In this document: piece by piece, positions 26,320 to 33,548 of the stretch
Layout of the letters: each line of letters begins with the position of its first letter
Position numbering within the stretch: the first letter of the stretch is position 1
Assembly: GCA_947503135.1 (NCBI GenBank)
Contig: CANNCQ010000028.1
Span: 1 to 34,067 of the forward strand
From: an uncultured Aquimarina sp.
GTDB taxonomy: Bacteria; Bacteroidota; Bacteroidia; Flavobacteriales; Flavobacteriaceae
Direction of reading: 5' to 3'
DNA: 34,067 nucleotides
Position numbers and translations under genes: made by a program
The notes under the pieces: generated by a model
Seen by the model: only the letters and a program-made list of their open reading frames with translations
Database searches by the model: none
What the model was told of the DNA's origin: nothing

Positions 26320-28203
26320 ATGGCAACTGGAAATATTAATGTTTCGGTAGAAAATATTTTCCCACTCATTAAAAAATTCTTGTATTCGGATCACGAAATT
26401 TTCTTGAGAGAATTAATTTCGAATGCAACTGATGCAACATTAAAATTAAAGCATTTAACTAGTATTGGCGAATCGAAGTCGGAATATGGAAACCCTATTA
26501 TCGAAGTTTCTGTTGACAAGGAGGCGAAACAAATCCGTATTAAGGATCAAGGTTTAGGTATGACTTCCGAAGAGGTTGAGAAATATATCAATCAGGTAGC
26601 TTTTTCGGGCGCCGAAGAATTTTTAGATAAGTATAAGGACAGCGCCAAAGACTCCGGTATAATTGGGCATTTTGGTCTTGGTTTTTACTCTGCATTTATG
26701 GTAGCCGAAAAAGTAGAAATCATCACTAAATCGCATACGGGCGCTCCGGCAGCACATTGGGTTTGTGATGGGTCACCTACATTTACTTTAGAAGCTTCAG
26801 ACAAAGAAGATAGAGGTACAGAAATTATACTTCATGTAAGTGAAGATGAACTTGAGTTTTTAGAAGAAGCAAAAATTAGTGAGCTTTTAGTAAAATATAA
26901 CAAGTTTATGCCAGTGCCAATTAAATTTGGTACTAAAACTGAAACTTTAGAAAAGCCTGAAGGAGCTAAGGAGGAAGATCCTGCCCCTACTAAAGAGGTG
27001 GATAATATAATTAACAACCCTACCCCTGCTTGGACTAAACAACCAAGTGATTTAGAAGACAAAGACTATAAGGACTTTTACCGCGAATTGTACCCAATGC
27101 AATTTGAAGAGCCTTTATTTAACATTCACTTAAATGTAGACTACCCTTTTAACTTAACAGGTATTTTATATTTCCCTAAGTTAGATCCTAATGTGGGGAT
27201 TCAAAAAGATAAAATTCAGTTATACCAAAACCAAGTTTTTGTAACCGATAATGTTGAGGGTATTGTACCTGAATTTTTAATGATGCTTCGTGGTGTTATT
27301 GATTCGCCTGATATTCCTTTAAATGTTTCGCGTTCGTACTTACAGGCCGATGGTGCTGTAAAAAAGATTTCGAGCTATATTACCAGAAAAGTGGCCGATA
27401 AGTTAAATTCTTTGTTTAAAAATAGCCGTGAGGATTTTGAAGCGAAATGGGATGATATCAAAATAGTGATTGAATACGGTATGCTATCGGAAGACAAGTT
27501 TTTTGACAAGGCGAAAAACTTTGCATTATTACCTACTGTAGACGGCGCTTACCATACTTTTGAAGAATTGAAAGCCAAAATTGAAGCCGCACAAACTGAT
27601 AAAGATGGAAAATTGGTAGTATTGTATGCCTCGGATAAAGATGCACAACACAGTTACATCCAATCGGCAAAAGACAAAGGCTATGAGGTACTCCTATTAG
27701 ACTCTCCTATTGTGTCGCACTTAATTCAAAAATTAGAAGCGACTTATGAGAACACTACTTTTGTACGTGTAGATGGTGATCATGTAGATAACTTAATCAA
27801 AAAAGAAGATACTGTTGTATCAAAATTAAGTGACGAAGAAAAAGAGGCCTTAAAAACTACTATTGAAGCCGTAGTCCCTAAAGAAACTTACACCGTGCAG
27901 GTAGAGGCTATGGATAGCCAAGCTTCTCCTTTTATTATAACTCAGCCCGAATTTATGCGTCGTATGAAAGAGATGCAGCAAACCGGTGGCGGTGGAATGG
28001 GAATGTTTGGCAACTTCCCTGAAACTTATAATTTAGTGGTGAACTCAAACCACAGTTTGGTTGACAAAATTAATAGTACTAAAGACGATGATGCTAAATC
28101 GGGCCTAATTAAACAAGCTTTAGATTTAGCTAAGCTTTCGCAGAATTTACTAAAAGGTGAAGACCTTACTAATTTTGTAAAACGCAGCTTTGAAACAATT
28201 TAA
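26320..28203 (+). CDS. htpG: Molecular chaperone HtpG (bacterial Hsp90)
   Basis: 627 residues, full length. The N-terminal GHKL ATPase domain has 'EIFLRELISNATDATLK' near 28-44 (Glu and Asn of the ATP site), 'IKDQGLGMTSEE' near 74-85 and 'GIIGHFGLGFYSAFMVAEK' near 113-131. The middle domain carries the catalytic-loop Arg in 'PLNVSRSYLQAD'. The C-terminal dimerisation domain ends with 'LLKGEDLTNFVKRSFETI'. A charged Glu/Pro-rich linker near 210-235 is somewhat longer than in E. coli HtpG, which is common in Bacteroidota. ATP-driven cytoplasmic chaperone. The structured RNA upstream may influence its expression. A strong terminator follows. Confidence 0.97.
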   Translation: MATGNINVSVENIFPLIKKFLYSDHEIFLRELISNATDATLKLKHLTSIGESKSEYGNPIIEVSVDKEAKQIRIKDQGLGMTSEEVEKYINQVAFSGAEEFLDKYKDSAKDSGIIGHFGLGFYSAFMVAEKVEIITKSHTGAPAAHWVCDGSPTFTLEASDKEDRGTEIILHVSEDELEFLEEAKISELLVKYNKFMPVPIKFGTKTETLEKPEGAKEEDPAPTKEVDNIINNPTPAWTKQPSDLEDKDYKDFYRELYPMQFEEPLFNIHLNVDYPFNLTGILYFPKLDPNVGIQKDKIQLYQNQVFVTDNVEGIVPEFLMMLRGVIDSPDIPLNVSRSYLQADGAVKKISSYITRKVADKLNSLFKNSREDFEAKWDDIKIVIEYGMLSEDKFFDKAKNFALLPTVDGAYHTFEELKAKIEAAQTDKDGKLVVLYASDKDAQHSYIQSAKDKGYEVLLLDSPIVSHLIQKLEATYENTTFVRVDGDHVDNLIKKEDTVVSKLSDEEKEALKTTIEAVVPKETYTVQVEAMDSQASPFIITQPEFMRRMKEMQQTGGGGMGMFGNFPETYNLVVNSNHSLVDKINSTKDDDAKSGLIKQALDLAKLSQNLLKGEDLTNFVKRSFETI

Positions 28204-28220
28204 TACTTTATGTATATAAT

Positions 28221-28259
28221 AAAATCCGCTAGCATGTATTTGTTAGCGGATTTTTTTTT
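28221..28259. terminator. Bidirectional terminator after htpG
   Basis: AAAATCCGCTA (28221-28231) pairs with TAGCGGATTTT (28244-28254), followed by further T. It serves htpG on the plus strand and, with its A-run, the convergent zinc-ribbon gene whose stop is 2 bp away. Confidence 0.9.
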
Positions 28260-28261
28260 GC

Positions 28262-28624
28262 TTAATTATTCATGTAATCTTGATGGGTTATCAAAACATA
28301 CTTCCCTTTTTCTTTTAAATCTAAAAAACCATATTCATAGCAAAATAGGTAAACTTGTTCTTTATTATTTTTCCAGTAATGTGTAAAGTAATTAGGGTTA
28401 AATCCAGCTGCAAATAGTTTTTGCTTTCGTATGGTTGATAAGCCCGACTTGTTGTATGATTTTAATAATTTTCGGTTTATTTTTAATTGCTTGTCTATTT
28501 TATAATATAAATCTTCTTCGGATTTCCGTTTTTGATATTGATGTGCCGATTTGCATTTTAAGGAACAAAATTTTTTATCTATCCTTCCTTTAAGCTCTGT
28601 TTCGCAAACGGGACATTTTTCCAT
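28262..28624 (-). CDS. Small zinc-ribbon protein divergent from the recombinase
   Basis: 120 residues. An N-terminal zinc ribbon has CPVC (residues 4-7) and CSLKC (20-24), giving four Cys ligands, followed by a basic helix ('HQYQKRKSEEDLYYKIDKQ'). The C-terminal half has 'LFAAGFNPNYFTHYWKNN' and 'YLFCYEYGFLDLKEKGKYVLI', a small alpha/beta unit. I recall DUF2116-type zinc ribbons with this layout in Flavobacteriia; no function is established. It is transcribed away from the tyrosine recombinase, with 309 bp between the starts. It may be a host gene marking the array's insertion point or a partner of the recombinase. The sequence does not decide. Confidence 0.7.
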   Translation of the reverse strand: MEKCPVCETELKGRIDKKFCSLKCKSAHQYQKRKSEEDLYYKIDKQLKINRKLLKSYNKSGLSTIRKQKLFAAGFNPNYFTHYWKNNKEQVYLFCYEYGFLDLKEKGKYVLITHQDYMNN

Positions 28625-28859
28625 AATTTATAGCGTTTGTTAAAATTATTATTTATCACTTAAAAACCTTATATTTAAACACTTACTACAATATACATTT
28701 TTATTTCTAGTATTTTTTAGTCACAAAATTTTGCTCCTATTTTCATAACATAATTAAAAAACACGTTAAGCTATTATGTTATATGTTTTTAAAAATATGC
28801 GATAGCTAATTTATAATGTTTCTTTTGATACTTGGAAATGTAGTAAACAAATAATTATT

Positions 28860-28912
28860 AAGCAGAATTTTATTCGAATGTTATTCGGCTAAAATTCTGC
28901 TTATATTTTTTT
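28860..28912 (+). promoter_or_regulatory. Two-tier hairpin with T-run just upstream of the recombinase gene
   Basis: AAGCAGAATTTTA (28860-28872) is fully complementary to TAAAATTCTGCTT (28890-28902). Inside it CGAAT (28875-28879) pairs with ATTCG (28883-28887) around a GTT loop. A run of seven T begins at 28906. The form is that of a terminator, but it lies about 20 bp before the recombinase ATG. It could be an attenuator, a terminator that insulates the recombinase from upstream reading, or a folded recombination site. The rest of 28625-28860 holds no recognisable gene. Confidence 0.7.
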
Positions 28913-28933
28913 ATTCATTCATATTTGCTTAAA

Positions 28934-30064
28934 ATGAATCACTTACAAAAACATATTACTTTAAAACACCTGTTAATTAATGGTGAAAAAAAGATTGGCT
29001 TGCAGTTTTACCCTGATAAGGTGATACAGGCCTTGGTAAAAGAGTTGCCCAACCCTAAGTGGAGCAAAATGTACCAAATGGCATATATTCCGAACACGAA
29101 ATACAATATGGATATTGTTTTTGATAAGTTTAGGGGAGTAGCTTGGTTAAACTGTCAATTTTTCTTCGAGCATAAAGCTATTAAAGACAACGAACCACTG
29201 GATATTGAAAGCTACAGAAGTAGGCCTGTTAATCCTAATAAAAGGTATGCACCCAATACGTATTTAAGTAAATTAGAACTTAAACACTACTCGGCAAACA
29301 CCTGCAGGGTTTACATTAGCATGTTTGAGCGTTTTATAAATTATTATCCTAGTACTGAAGTAAATTCCCTTTCGGAAGAAGAAATAAGACACTATTTGAG
29401 AGCCTTGGTTTCTGAAAAAAAATCGGATAGTTACATTAATCAATCTATAAACAGTATAAAATTTTATTATGAAGTAGTATTGGGTATGCCCAACCGGTTT
29501 TACAGTATTGAAAGACCTCGAAAAAAACAAAAATTACCTGTGGTACTTTCAAAAGAAGAGATTATGCTTATGATTAATTTAACGACCAACTACAAACATA
29601 AGTGCATTATAAGCCTATTATACTCGGGCGGTTTGCGCAAAAGTGAGCTTTTAAATTTGAAGGTTGAAGATATTGATAGTAAGCGAATGGTAATAAATAT
29701 AAAGCTTGCCAAGGGCAACAAGGATCGGATTACTTTACTTTCGGAAACTATACTAAACTATTTACGAACTTACTATAGTATTTGGCAACCTAAAACTTAC
29801 TTATTTGAATCGCCTAACGGTGGTGCTTATAGCCGAACTAGTATTGATTCTATTGTAAAAAAAGCTGCCCGCAAAGCACGTATCGAAAAGAAAATTACAC
29901 CACATACGTTAAGGCATAGTTTTGCAACTCATTTATTAGAAAACGGCACTAATTTAAGACATATTCAATCCTTATTAGGACATAGTTCAAGCAAAACCAC
30001 AGAAATTTACACTCATGTGGCCACAAATCATTTGCAAATCATAAAAAATCCACTAGATTTATAG
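28934..30064 (+). CDS. XerC/D-like tyrosine recombinase heading the cassette array
   Basis: 376 residues from the ATG at 28934 (a TTG three codons upstream is also open). An N-terminal extension of ~95 residues ('KIGLQFYPDKVIQALVKELP', 'MAYIPNTKYNMDIVFDKFRG') precedes the SAM-like core-binding domain (about 110-190) and the catalytic domain (about 200-370). Catalytic residues, numbered from this ATG: Arg235 (SGGLRKSE), Lys260 (AKGNKDR), His324 and Arg327 (HTLRHSF), His350 (LLGHSSSKTTEIYTH) and Tyr359. Between the first Arg box and HTLRH I see no extra segment like the IntI-specific helix of integron integrases. The cassette array starts 36 bp after its stop in the same orientation, unlike class 1 integrons, where intI is divergent. 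It is the obvious candidate to move the cassettes. Confidence 0.93.
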   Translation: MNHLQKHITLKHLLINGEKKIGLQFYPDKVIQALVKELPNPKWSKMYQMAYIPNTKYNMDIVFDKFRGVAWLNCQFFFEHKAIKDNEPLDIESYRSRPVNPNKRYAPNTYLSKLELKHYSANTCRVYISMFERFINYYPSTEVNSLSEEEIRHYLRALVSEKKSDSYINQSINSIKFYYEVVLGMPNRFYSIERPRKKQKLPVVLSKEEIMLMINLTTNYKHKCIISLLYSGGLRKSELLNLKVEDIDSKRMVINIKLAKGNKDRITLLSETILNYLRTYYSIWQPKTYLFESPNGGAYSRTSIDSIVKKAARKARIEKKITPHTLRHSFATHLLENGTNLRHIQSLLGHSSSKTTEIYTHVATNHLQIIKNPLDL

Positions 30065-30069
30065 TCAAT

Positions 30070-30093
30070 ATAACACACATTTTCGTGTGTTAT
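30070..30093 (+). repeat. Hairpin at the recombinase/array border
   Basis: ATAACACAC (30070-30078) and GTGTGTTAT (30085-30093) form a 9-bp stem with a 6-base loop, 5 bp after the recombinase stop. There is no T-run directly after it, so it is a weak terminator. Its position just before the first cassette boundary makes it a candidate component of an attI-like site. Confidence 0.65.
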
Positions 30094-30110
30094 TTAATTG
30101 TTACCACACA
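30094..30110 (+). other. First cassette boundary, attI-like junction (G30100^T30101)
   Basis: Sequence TTAATTG^TTACCACACA. The part after the crossover is the start of cassette 1; the part before it belongs to the recombinase side and shows no attC-like left palindrome half. By analogy with integrons this is where new cassettes would enter. The exact extent of the site is unknown. Confidence 0.55.
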
Positions 30111-30117
30111 TTTGAAA

Positions 30118-30984
30118 ATGAGCAAGTACATTATAATTATATTATCAATATTCACAATTAGTTGTTCGGAAAAAAAATCTAACACGGAGGATTTAGTGTC
30201 TCAAAAAATAGATACACTAAAATATTCTTACAGTGGATTTAATAACGGTTTTGACCTTTTACTATTTAGTAATCAAAAATTTGAATTTATAGACTATGTA
30301 TATGGTTGTACTGGTGGAGGGCAAAACAAAAAAGTATTTGGAGAGTATAAAATTGACAGTACTAAATTAACATTAATCCCCCAAAATATTAAATTATTGA
30401 TTACCCCTTTTAACTCATTTGAATTTGAAGGTAATACAAAAAAAGTTGAAACTAAATATGGTCCAGATTCATTAAAAATTAAAACTAAGTACGATTTAAT
30501 AAATTGGGGTAATTACAAATATTTATTGTCAGAAGAATTTTCTTTAATCGGTGAAGAACATATAAATGATTTCCATAGATTTTCGGAAAATTATAATTCG
30601 GGTTATGAACCTAAAAATAGTGGACGATATTTAAAAATGGTAGCTAAAGAAATTGATACTGTTACAAAAGAATTAAATTTAAGAAGTATACCTCTCAAAT
30701 GGAGAGATTTATTTCTCTCTGAACCAATTATCAGTCAAGTAAATAGATTAACTGTAACAACTTCCAAAAGAGATAATGAATTAAAAATATGGGAAGTAGG
30801 AATTAATAGAGGTATTCAAGACAATGTTCGAAAAGGAATGGAGTTTACAGATGAGTCTGGTGATTTTTCAGTAAAAATTGATTCTGTTGGAGAAAAAAAT
30901 AGTTTTGGTTTAGCTTCCATCTATGATTTTGAAGATAATATTAGCATAAAAAAAGGAAGTGAATTAAGAACAAAATGGAAATAA
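30118..30984 (+). CDS. Hypothetical lipoprotein (cassette 1)
   Basis: 288 residues from the ATG at 30118, 17 bp after the cassette boundary; the frame is open further upstream, but those codons would cross the boundary and lack a signal peptide. The signal 'MSKYIIIILSIFTISC' ends at Cys16, a lipobox. The mature part has 'YGCTGGGQNKKVFGEYKID' near residue 60-80, which reads like a lipocalin/META-type strand pair, and a long polar C-terminal half without a recognisable domain. The family is not recognised. It ends 5 bp before the left arm of its attC-like site, the tight packing typical of gene cassettes. Confidence 0.8.
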   Translation: MSKYIIIILSIFTISCSEKKSNTEDLVSQKIDTLKYSYSGFNNGFDLLLFSNQKFEFIDYVYGCTGGGQNKKVFGEYKIDSTKLTLIPQNIKLLITPFNSFEFEGNTKKVETKYGPDSLKIKTKYDLINWGNYKYLLSEEFSLIGEEHINDFHRFSENYNSGYEPKNSGRYLKMVAKEIDTVTKELNLRSIPLKWRDLFLSEPIISQVNRLTVTTSKRDNELKIWEVGINRGIQDNVRKGMEFTDESGDFSVKIDSVGEKNSFGLASIYDFEDNISIKKGSELRTKWK

Positions 30985-30989
30985 AAAAC

Positions 30990-31126
30990 GTGTGGTAACA
31001 CCGTGTATAATTAATGGCTAGTTCGGGCTTGCTTACGAAAATCCTTGCGGATTTTCTATTCAGTTTTTATTTGCTAAATTAGGTGCTTAAACACGCCACT
31101 AACCATACACAAGACCGTTGTGCATA
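30990..31126 (+). repeat. attC-like site 1 (end of cassette 1)
   Basis: Left half GTGTGGTAACACCGTGTATA, then ATTAATGGC. Right half, reversed and complemented, AACGGTCTTGTGTATGGTTA, then GTGGCG. The TGTATA/TATACA core and the TTAxTGGC part pair, with a two-base bulge near the crossover. The apical part contains its own perfect stem GAAAATCC-TTGC-GGATTTTC near 31038-31058. Crossover G31117^T31118. At 128 bp it is the shortest of the sites. Confidence 0.8.
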
Positions 31127-31143
31127 ATTTAGAAAACGCCTAA

Positions 31144-31329
31144 ATGAAAAGAAATAAGTTAATAGGAATTTTGTTTATTTCAATTGGGTTTTTGGTGCTT
31201 TTTTATAAAGATAGTGGCTTTTATGGTTGGGGAGGATATCTAGATAAATCTTTGGAAAACATAATTATTAGCTCAGTTTTAATTGGTCTTGGGATATTAA
31301 TAATGAAAAGAAATAAAAAAACTAAATAA
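31144..31329 (+). CDS. Small two-helix membrane protein (cassette 2)
   Basis: 61 residues. Two hydrophobic helices ('LIGILFISIGFLVLFY' and 'IIISSVLIGLGILIM') are separated by a Gly/Tyr/Trp-containing loop, with basic residues at both ends. The start is 26 bp inside the cassette and the stop is 6 bp before the SUKH gene, so the two are one transcription unit. The family is not recognised. Confidence 0.7.
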   Translation: MKRNKLIGILFISIGFLVLFYKDSGFYGWGGYLDKSLENIIISSVLIGLGILIMKRNKKTK

Positions 31330-31335
31330 CATAAA

Positions 31336-31776
31336 ATGCCATTTCCGATTGACGAAAAATATGTAATAGAAACTGAATCTGACTTAAACGTGAAATTCTC
31401 AACTGAATTTAAAAACCGAATGATGAAATCAAATGGCGGTGAATTATTGATTTCAGATGAATTTCAATTTGAGCTATATCCTTTTTTCGACAAATCTGAC
31501 CGAAAACTAATAAGTCGGACTTGTAATCACATTGGACTTGAAACGAAAAACGCTCGTGAATGGAGTGGATTTCCTGAAAATGGAATCGCAATTGGTTCGG
31601 ATGGATATGGGAACCAATTAATTTTGACTCATAACGGAGATGGAAATTTGACGGATAAACTGTATTTCTGGAATCACGAGACAAGGCATGTAGAAAAAAT
31701 AGCAGAATCAATTAATAAACTTAGAGTTGATAAAAACTCATTATGGAAAAGAATAAAATCGAAATTTAACCTATAA
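31336..31776 (+). CDS. SMI1/KNR4 (SUKH) family protein (cassette 2)
   Basis: 146 residues. SUKH-type features: an N-terminal helix with 'FSTEFKNRMMKSNGGELLI', a strand 'FELYPFF', the central 'IAIGSDGYGNQLILT' and 'KLYFWNHETRHVEKIAESI'. SUKH proteins are best known as immunity proteins against polymorphic toxins, but many are of unknown role. No toxin gene is next to it; its partner is the small membrane protein 6 bp upstream. An orphan immunity gene as cassette cargo would fit interbacterial competition (inference). It ends 4 bp before the left arm of its attC-like site. Confidence 0.8.
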   Translation: MPFPIDEKYVIETESDLNVKFSTEFKNRMMKSNGGELLISDEFQFELYPFFDKSDRKLISRTCNHIGLETKNAREWSGFPENGIAIGSDGYGNQLILTHNGDGNLTDKLYFWNHETRHVEKIAESINKLRVDKNSLWKRIKSKFNL

Positions 31777-31780
31777 AAAC

Positions 31781-31984
31781 TATGCACAACACGGTGTATA
31801 AAACATAGCTAATAAGTTCTAAACCGAAAGGTTTGTGTATATTTAGAAAGTCCGCCAAATTTTTAATTTGGCTTTTAAAAAGAGAAAAATTTAAAACAAA
31901 ATTTAAAAATTCGGCTCTGTGTTAATCCGAAAAGTTAGTTGTCTTTTTACACGCTACGTTTCATACACAAGTCCGTTACCTAGC
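31781..31984 (+). repeat. attC-like site 2 (end of cassette 2)
   Basis: Left half TATGCACAACACGGTGTATA, then AAACATAGC. Right half, reversed and complemented, AACGGACTTGTGTATGAAAC, then GTAGCG. The halves pair over TGTATxAAACxTAGC with single mismatches and a bulge near the crossover. A nested perfect stem GCCAAATTT-TTAA-TTTGGC-like sequence lies near 31854-31872. Crossover G31975^T31976. Confidence 0.82.
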
Positions 31985-32555
31985 ATTGCGTTCGCGTTCA
32001 AAATCAACACTTTATCAAGTTATTTAAAGTAAAAAATTAACCTGTTAAATAGATTATAGAAAATAAATTATCACTGTTGCTTAAAAAGAAAAAGCCAGAG
32101 CGTGAGCTACTTATGTTTTCGGACCCAACTCGGGCGAAACTGTTATAAATATTTCGGACTTTACTCGAACGCAACTGTTGTGTGCTTTCGGATTCTACTC
32201 TCCTATTTAGTATTTAGAAAGTAAAAAATAAAAGCGTTAGCTGCTTGTGTTTTCGGACTCAACTCGAACGCAACTGTTATGAATATTTCGGACTTTACTC
32301 GAACGTAACTGTTGTGTGCTTTCGGATTCTACTCCCCTATTTAGAGTTTATAAAGTAAAAAAGCCAAAACGTAAGTCACTTATGTTTTCGGACTCAACTC
32401 GAACGTAACTGTTGCGCGATTTCGGATTAAAATAACGTGATTTAAGTTGCTTAAAGTAAAGTTTAGCTATGTTGTGTAAAATGAAAATTACTTAAACTGA
32501 GCCTTAAAAGTTGAATTAGAGAAATATAAAAGTATTGTGAAAAGAAGTTTAAAAC
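31976..32555 (+). other. Cassette 3 body: no credible gene, holds a tandem repeat
   Basis: 580 bp before the attC-like site without a convincing coding frame on either strand; the ATGs inside the repeats run into stops after 8-12 codons. Its start TTACCTAGC matches its own terminal arm. Two imperfect direct copies of AAGTTATTTAAAGTAAA / AAGTTGCTTAAAGTAAA (32017-32033, 32444-32460) bracket the tandem repeat. It may be a non-coding RNA cassette, a regulatory cassette or a decayed one. Confidence 0.6.
32083..32430 (+). repeat. Tandem repeat, ~134 bp unit, about 2.5 copies, with nested 27-base modules
   Basis: A module TTCGGAC(C/T)(C/T)(A/T)ACTCG followed by (A/G)(A/G)CG-AACTGTT starts at 32118, 32153, 32252, 32287 and 32387. 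The spacings alternate 35, 99, 35 and 100, so the unit is 134-135 bp with two modules each. A third, related element TTCGGATTCTACTC starts at 32187 and 32321. The copies differ by scattered substitutions, mostly in the linker, which means the units are not recent exact duplications. Confidence 0.9.
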
Positions 32556-32755
32556 GCTAGGTAACAATATATAAAAAACATAGGGCACTTGTGTTTACCT
32601 AGAAAAGTAGTTTTGTGGCGCTGAGTCGCCAAATATAAAATTTGGCATTTACAACGAATGATAAATACAAAATCTTTATATTTGGCTTATATAATTTATC
32701 CTACGTCAGTTTATTTACGCTGCCCTACGATTTCTTATATTTAACGTTGTAGCTC
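32556..32755 (+). repeat. attC-like site 3 (end of cassette 3)
   Basis: Left half GCTAGGTAACAATATATAAA, then AAACATAGGGC. Right half GCCCTACGATTTCTTATATT, then TAACG, reversed and complemented, pairs imperfectly with it. A nested stem GCCAAATATAAAATTTGGC lies near 32627-32645. The right half is the closest relative (23 of 25 bases) of the solitary site at 15.8-16.0 kb. Crossover G32746^T32747. Confidence 0.82.
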
Positions 32756-33033
32756 ATACTTTCCAAATAAATGAGTCTGATCATCTTGTCGCTCACTAGC
32801 TTTGTTTTGAGTTTTTGCTTTGGTTCATCTAATGGAATTATTGATACTTTAAACTGATAAAAATACACAGCTGAGCTGAGTCGAGTCTGAGAACTGAATT
32901 CAATTAACTGCAAAAATGCAATTTGTGGCTACGGCTGACTGAATAACGGCTAATGATGGATAGTTTATGAGGTTTTGGCTCGTCCGAAACGCTCTGCCCT
33001 ATCTTGGTATTTTGGCTCGTGCAAAAAAATACA
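32747..33033 (+). other. Cassette 4 body: no clear gene
   Basis: About 290 bp starting TTGTAGCT, the reverse complement of its own terminal arm. No plus-strand frame of useful length is present. A 62-codon minus-strand frame (32725-32913) runs back across the cassette boundary into the previous attC-like site, so it is doubtful. A motif TTTTGGCTCGT occurs twice (about 32974 and 33010). It may be a promoter-bearing, non-coding or decayed cassette. Confidence 0.5.
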
Positions 33034-33226
33034 AGCTACAACAATAACTATAAACAATGCAGGGCAGTCGCTAGCCGAATTAAATAGTTGATTTGCTTGG
33101 TCGTAAAAGCTTTTTTCTTACTTTTATAACTGTAAAATTAAAAGACGCCAAAAGCTTTTACTTGTGCTAGTTTGAAGTTCCTTGAACTTCTACACTGCAC
33201 TGTTCATAGTTGGGGCGTTAGGCAAT
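33034..33226 (+). repeat. attC-like site 4 (end of cassette 4)
   Basis: Left half AGCTACAACAATAACTATAA, then ACAATGCAGGGC. Right half CTGCACTGTTCATAGTTGGG, then GCG. Pairing runs over AACTATxAACAxTGCAG. The crossover G33217^T33218 is followed by TTAGGC, so this junction alone fits the classical integron GTTRRRY box. Confidence 0.8.
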
Positions 33227-33548
33227 ATTAAACAGAGTGTAGTCATGAGTAAATTAGATTGAATTGATAATTAAGCTTAATAGTTTTTTTATTCGTTCAT
33301 ATTTATTTTAAACAAGTAATGTTTAAGTTTATAGGAGAAAAAATTGTACAACTTTAGGCTATAGAGTAGCTAAAAAAATGAGATGAAAAGGTTGAATTTT
33401 AATAAAAATAACTATAAGGGTAGGCAAAGCAATTTGCGATTTAAAAAAACTATTATAATGTAAACCATATAAACTTTATTCATTAAAGAAAATCTCATAA
33501 TAGAAATAAAAATTAGTACAATATTAAAAGTTAAAATTAATAACAGAT
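33218..33548 (+). other. Cassette 5 leader region (331 bp, no gene)
   Basis: AT-rich stretch between the cassette 5 boundary and its gene. It contains a 29-base segment (33284-33312) that matches 25 of 29 bases of the recombinase leader at 28906-28934. It may carry the promoter for the small gene downstream. No ORF longer than a few codons was found. Confidence 0.5.

Noticed and set aside
28934..30064. Calling the recombinase a class-type integron integrase (intI)
   Set aside because: No IntI-specific insertion between the Arg box and HTLRH, array downstream in the same orientation, and non-canonical site boxes.
32083..32430. CRISPR array
   Set aside because: The repeats are 27-base modules with two alternating fixed spacings, the linkers are themselves repeated, and no cas gene is present. 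It is a tandem repeat, not repeat-spacer DNA.
32725..32913. 62-codon minus-strand frame in cassette 4
   Set aside because: It ends inside the neighbouring attC-like site, crosses the deduced boundary, and its composition looks like chance AT-rich reading. Not supported as a gene.
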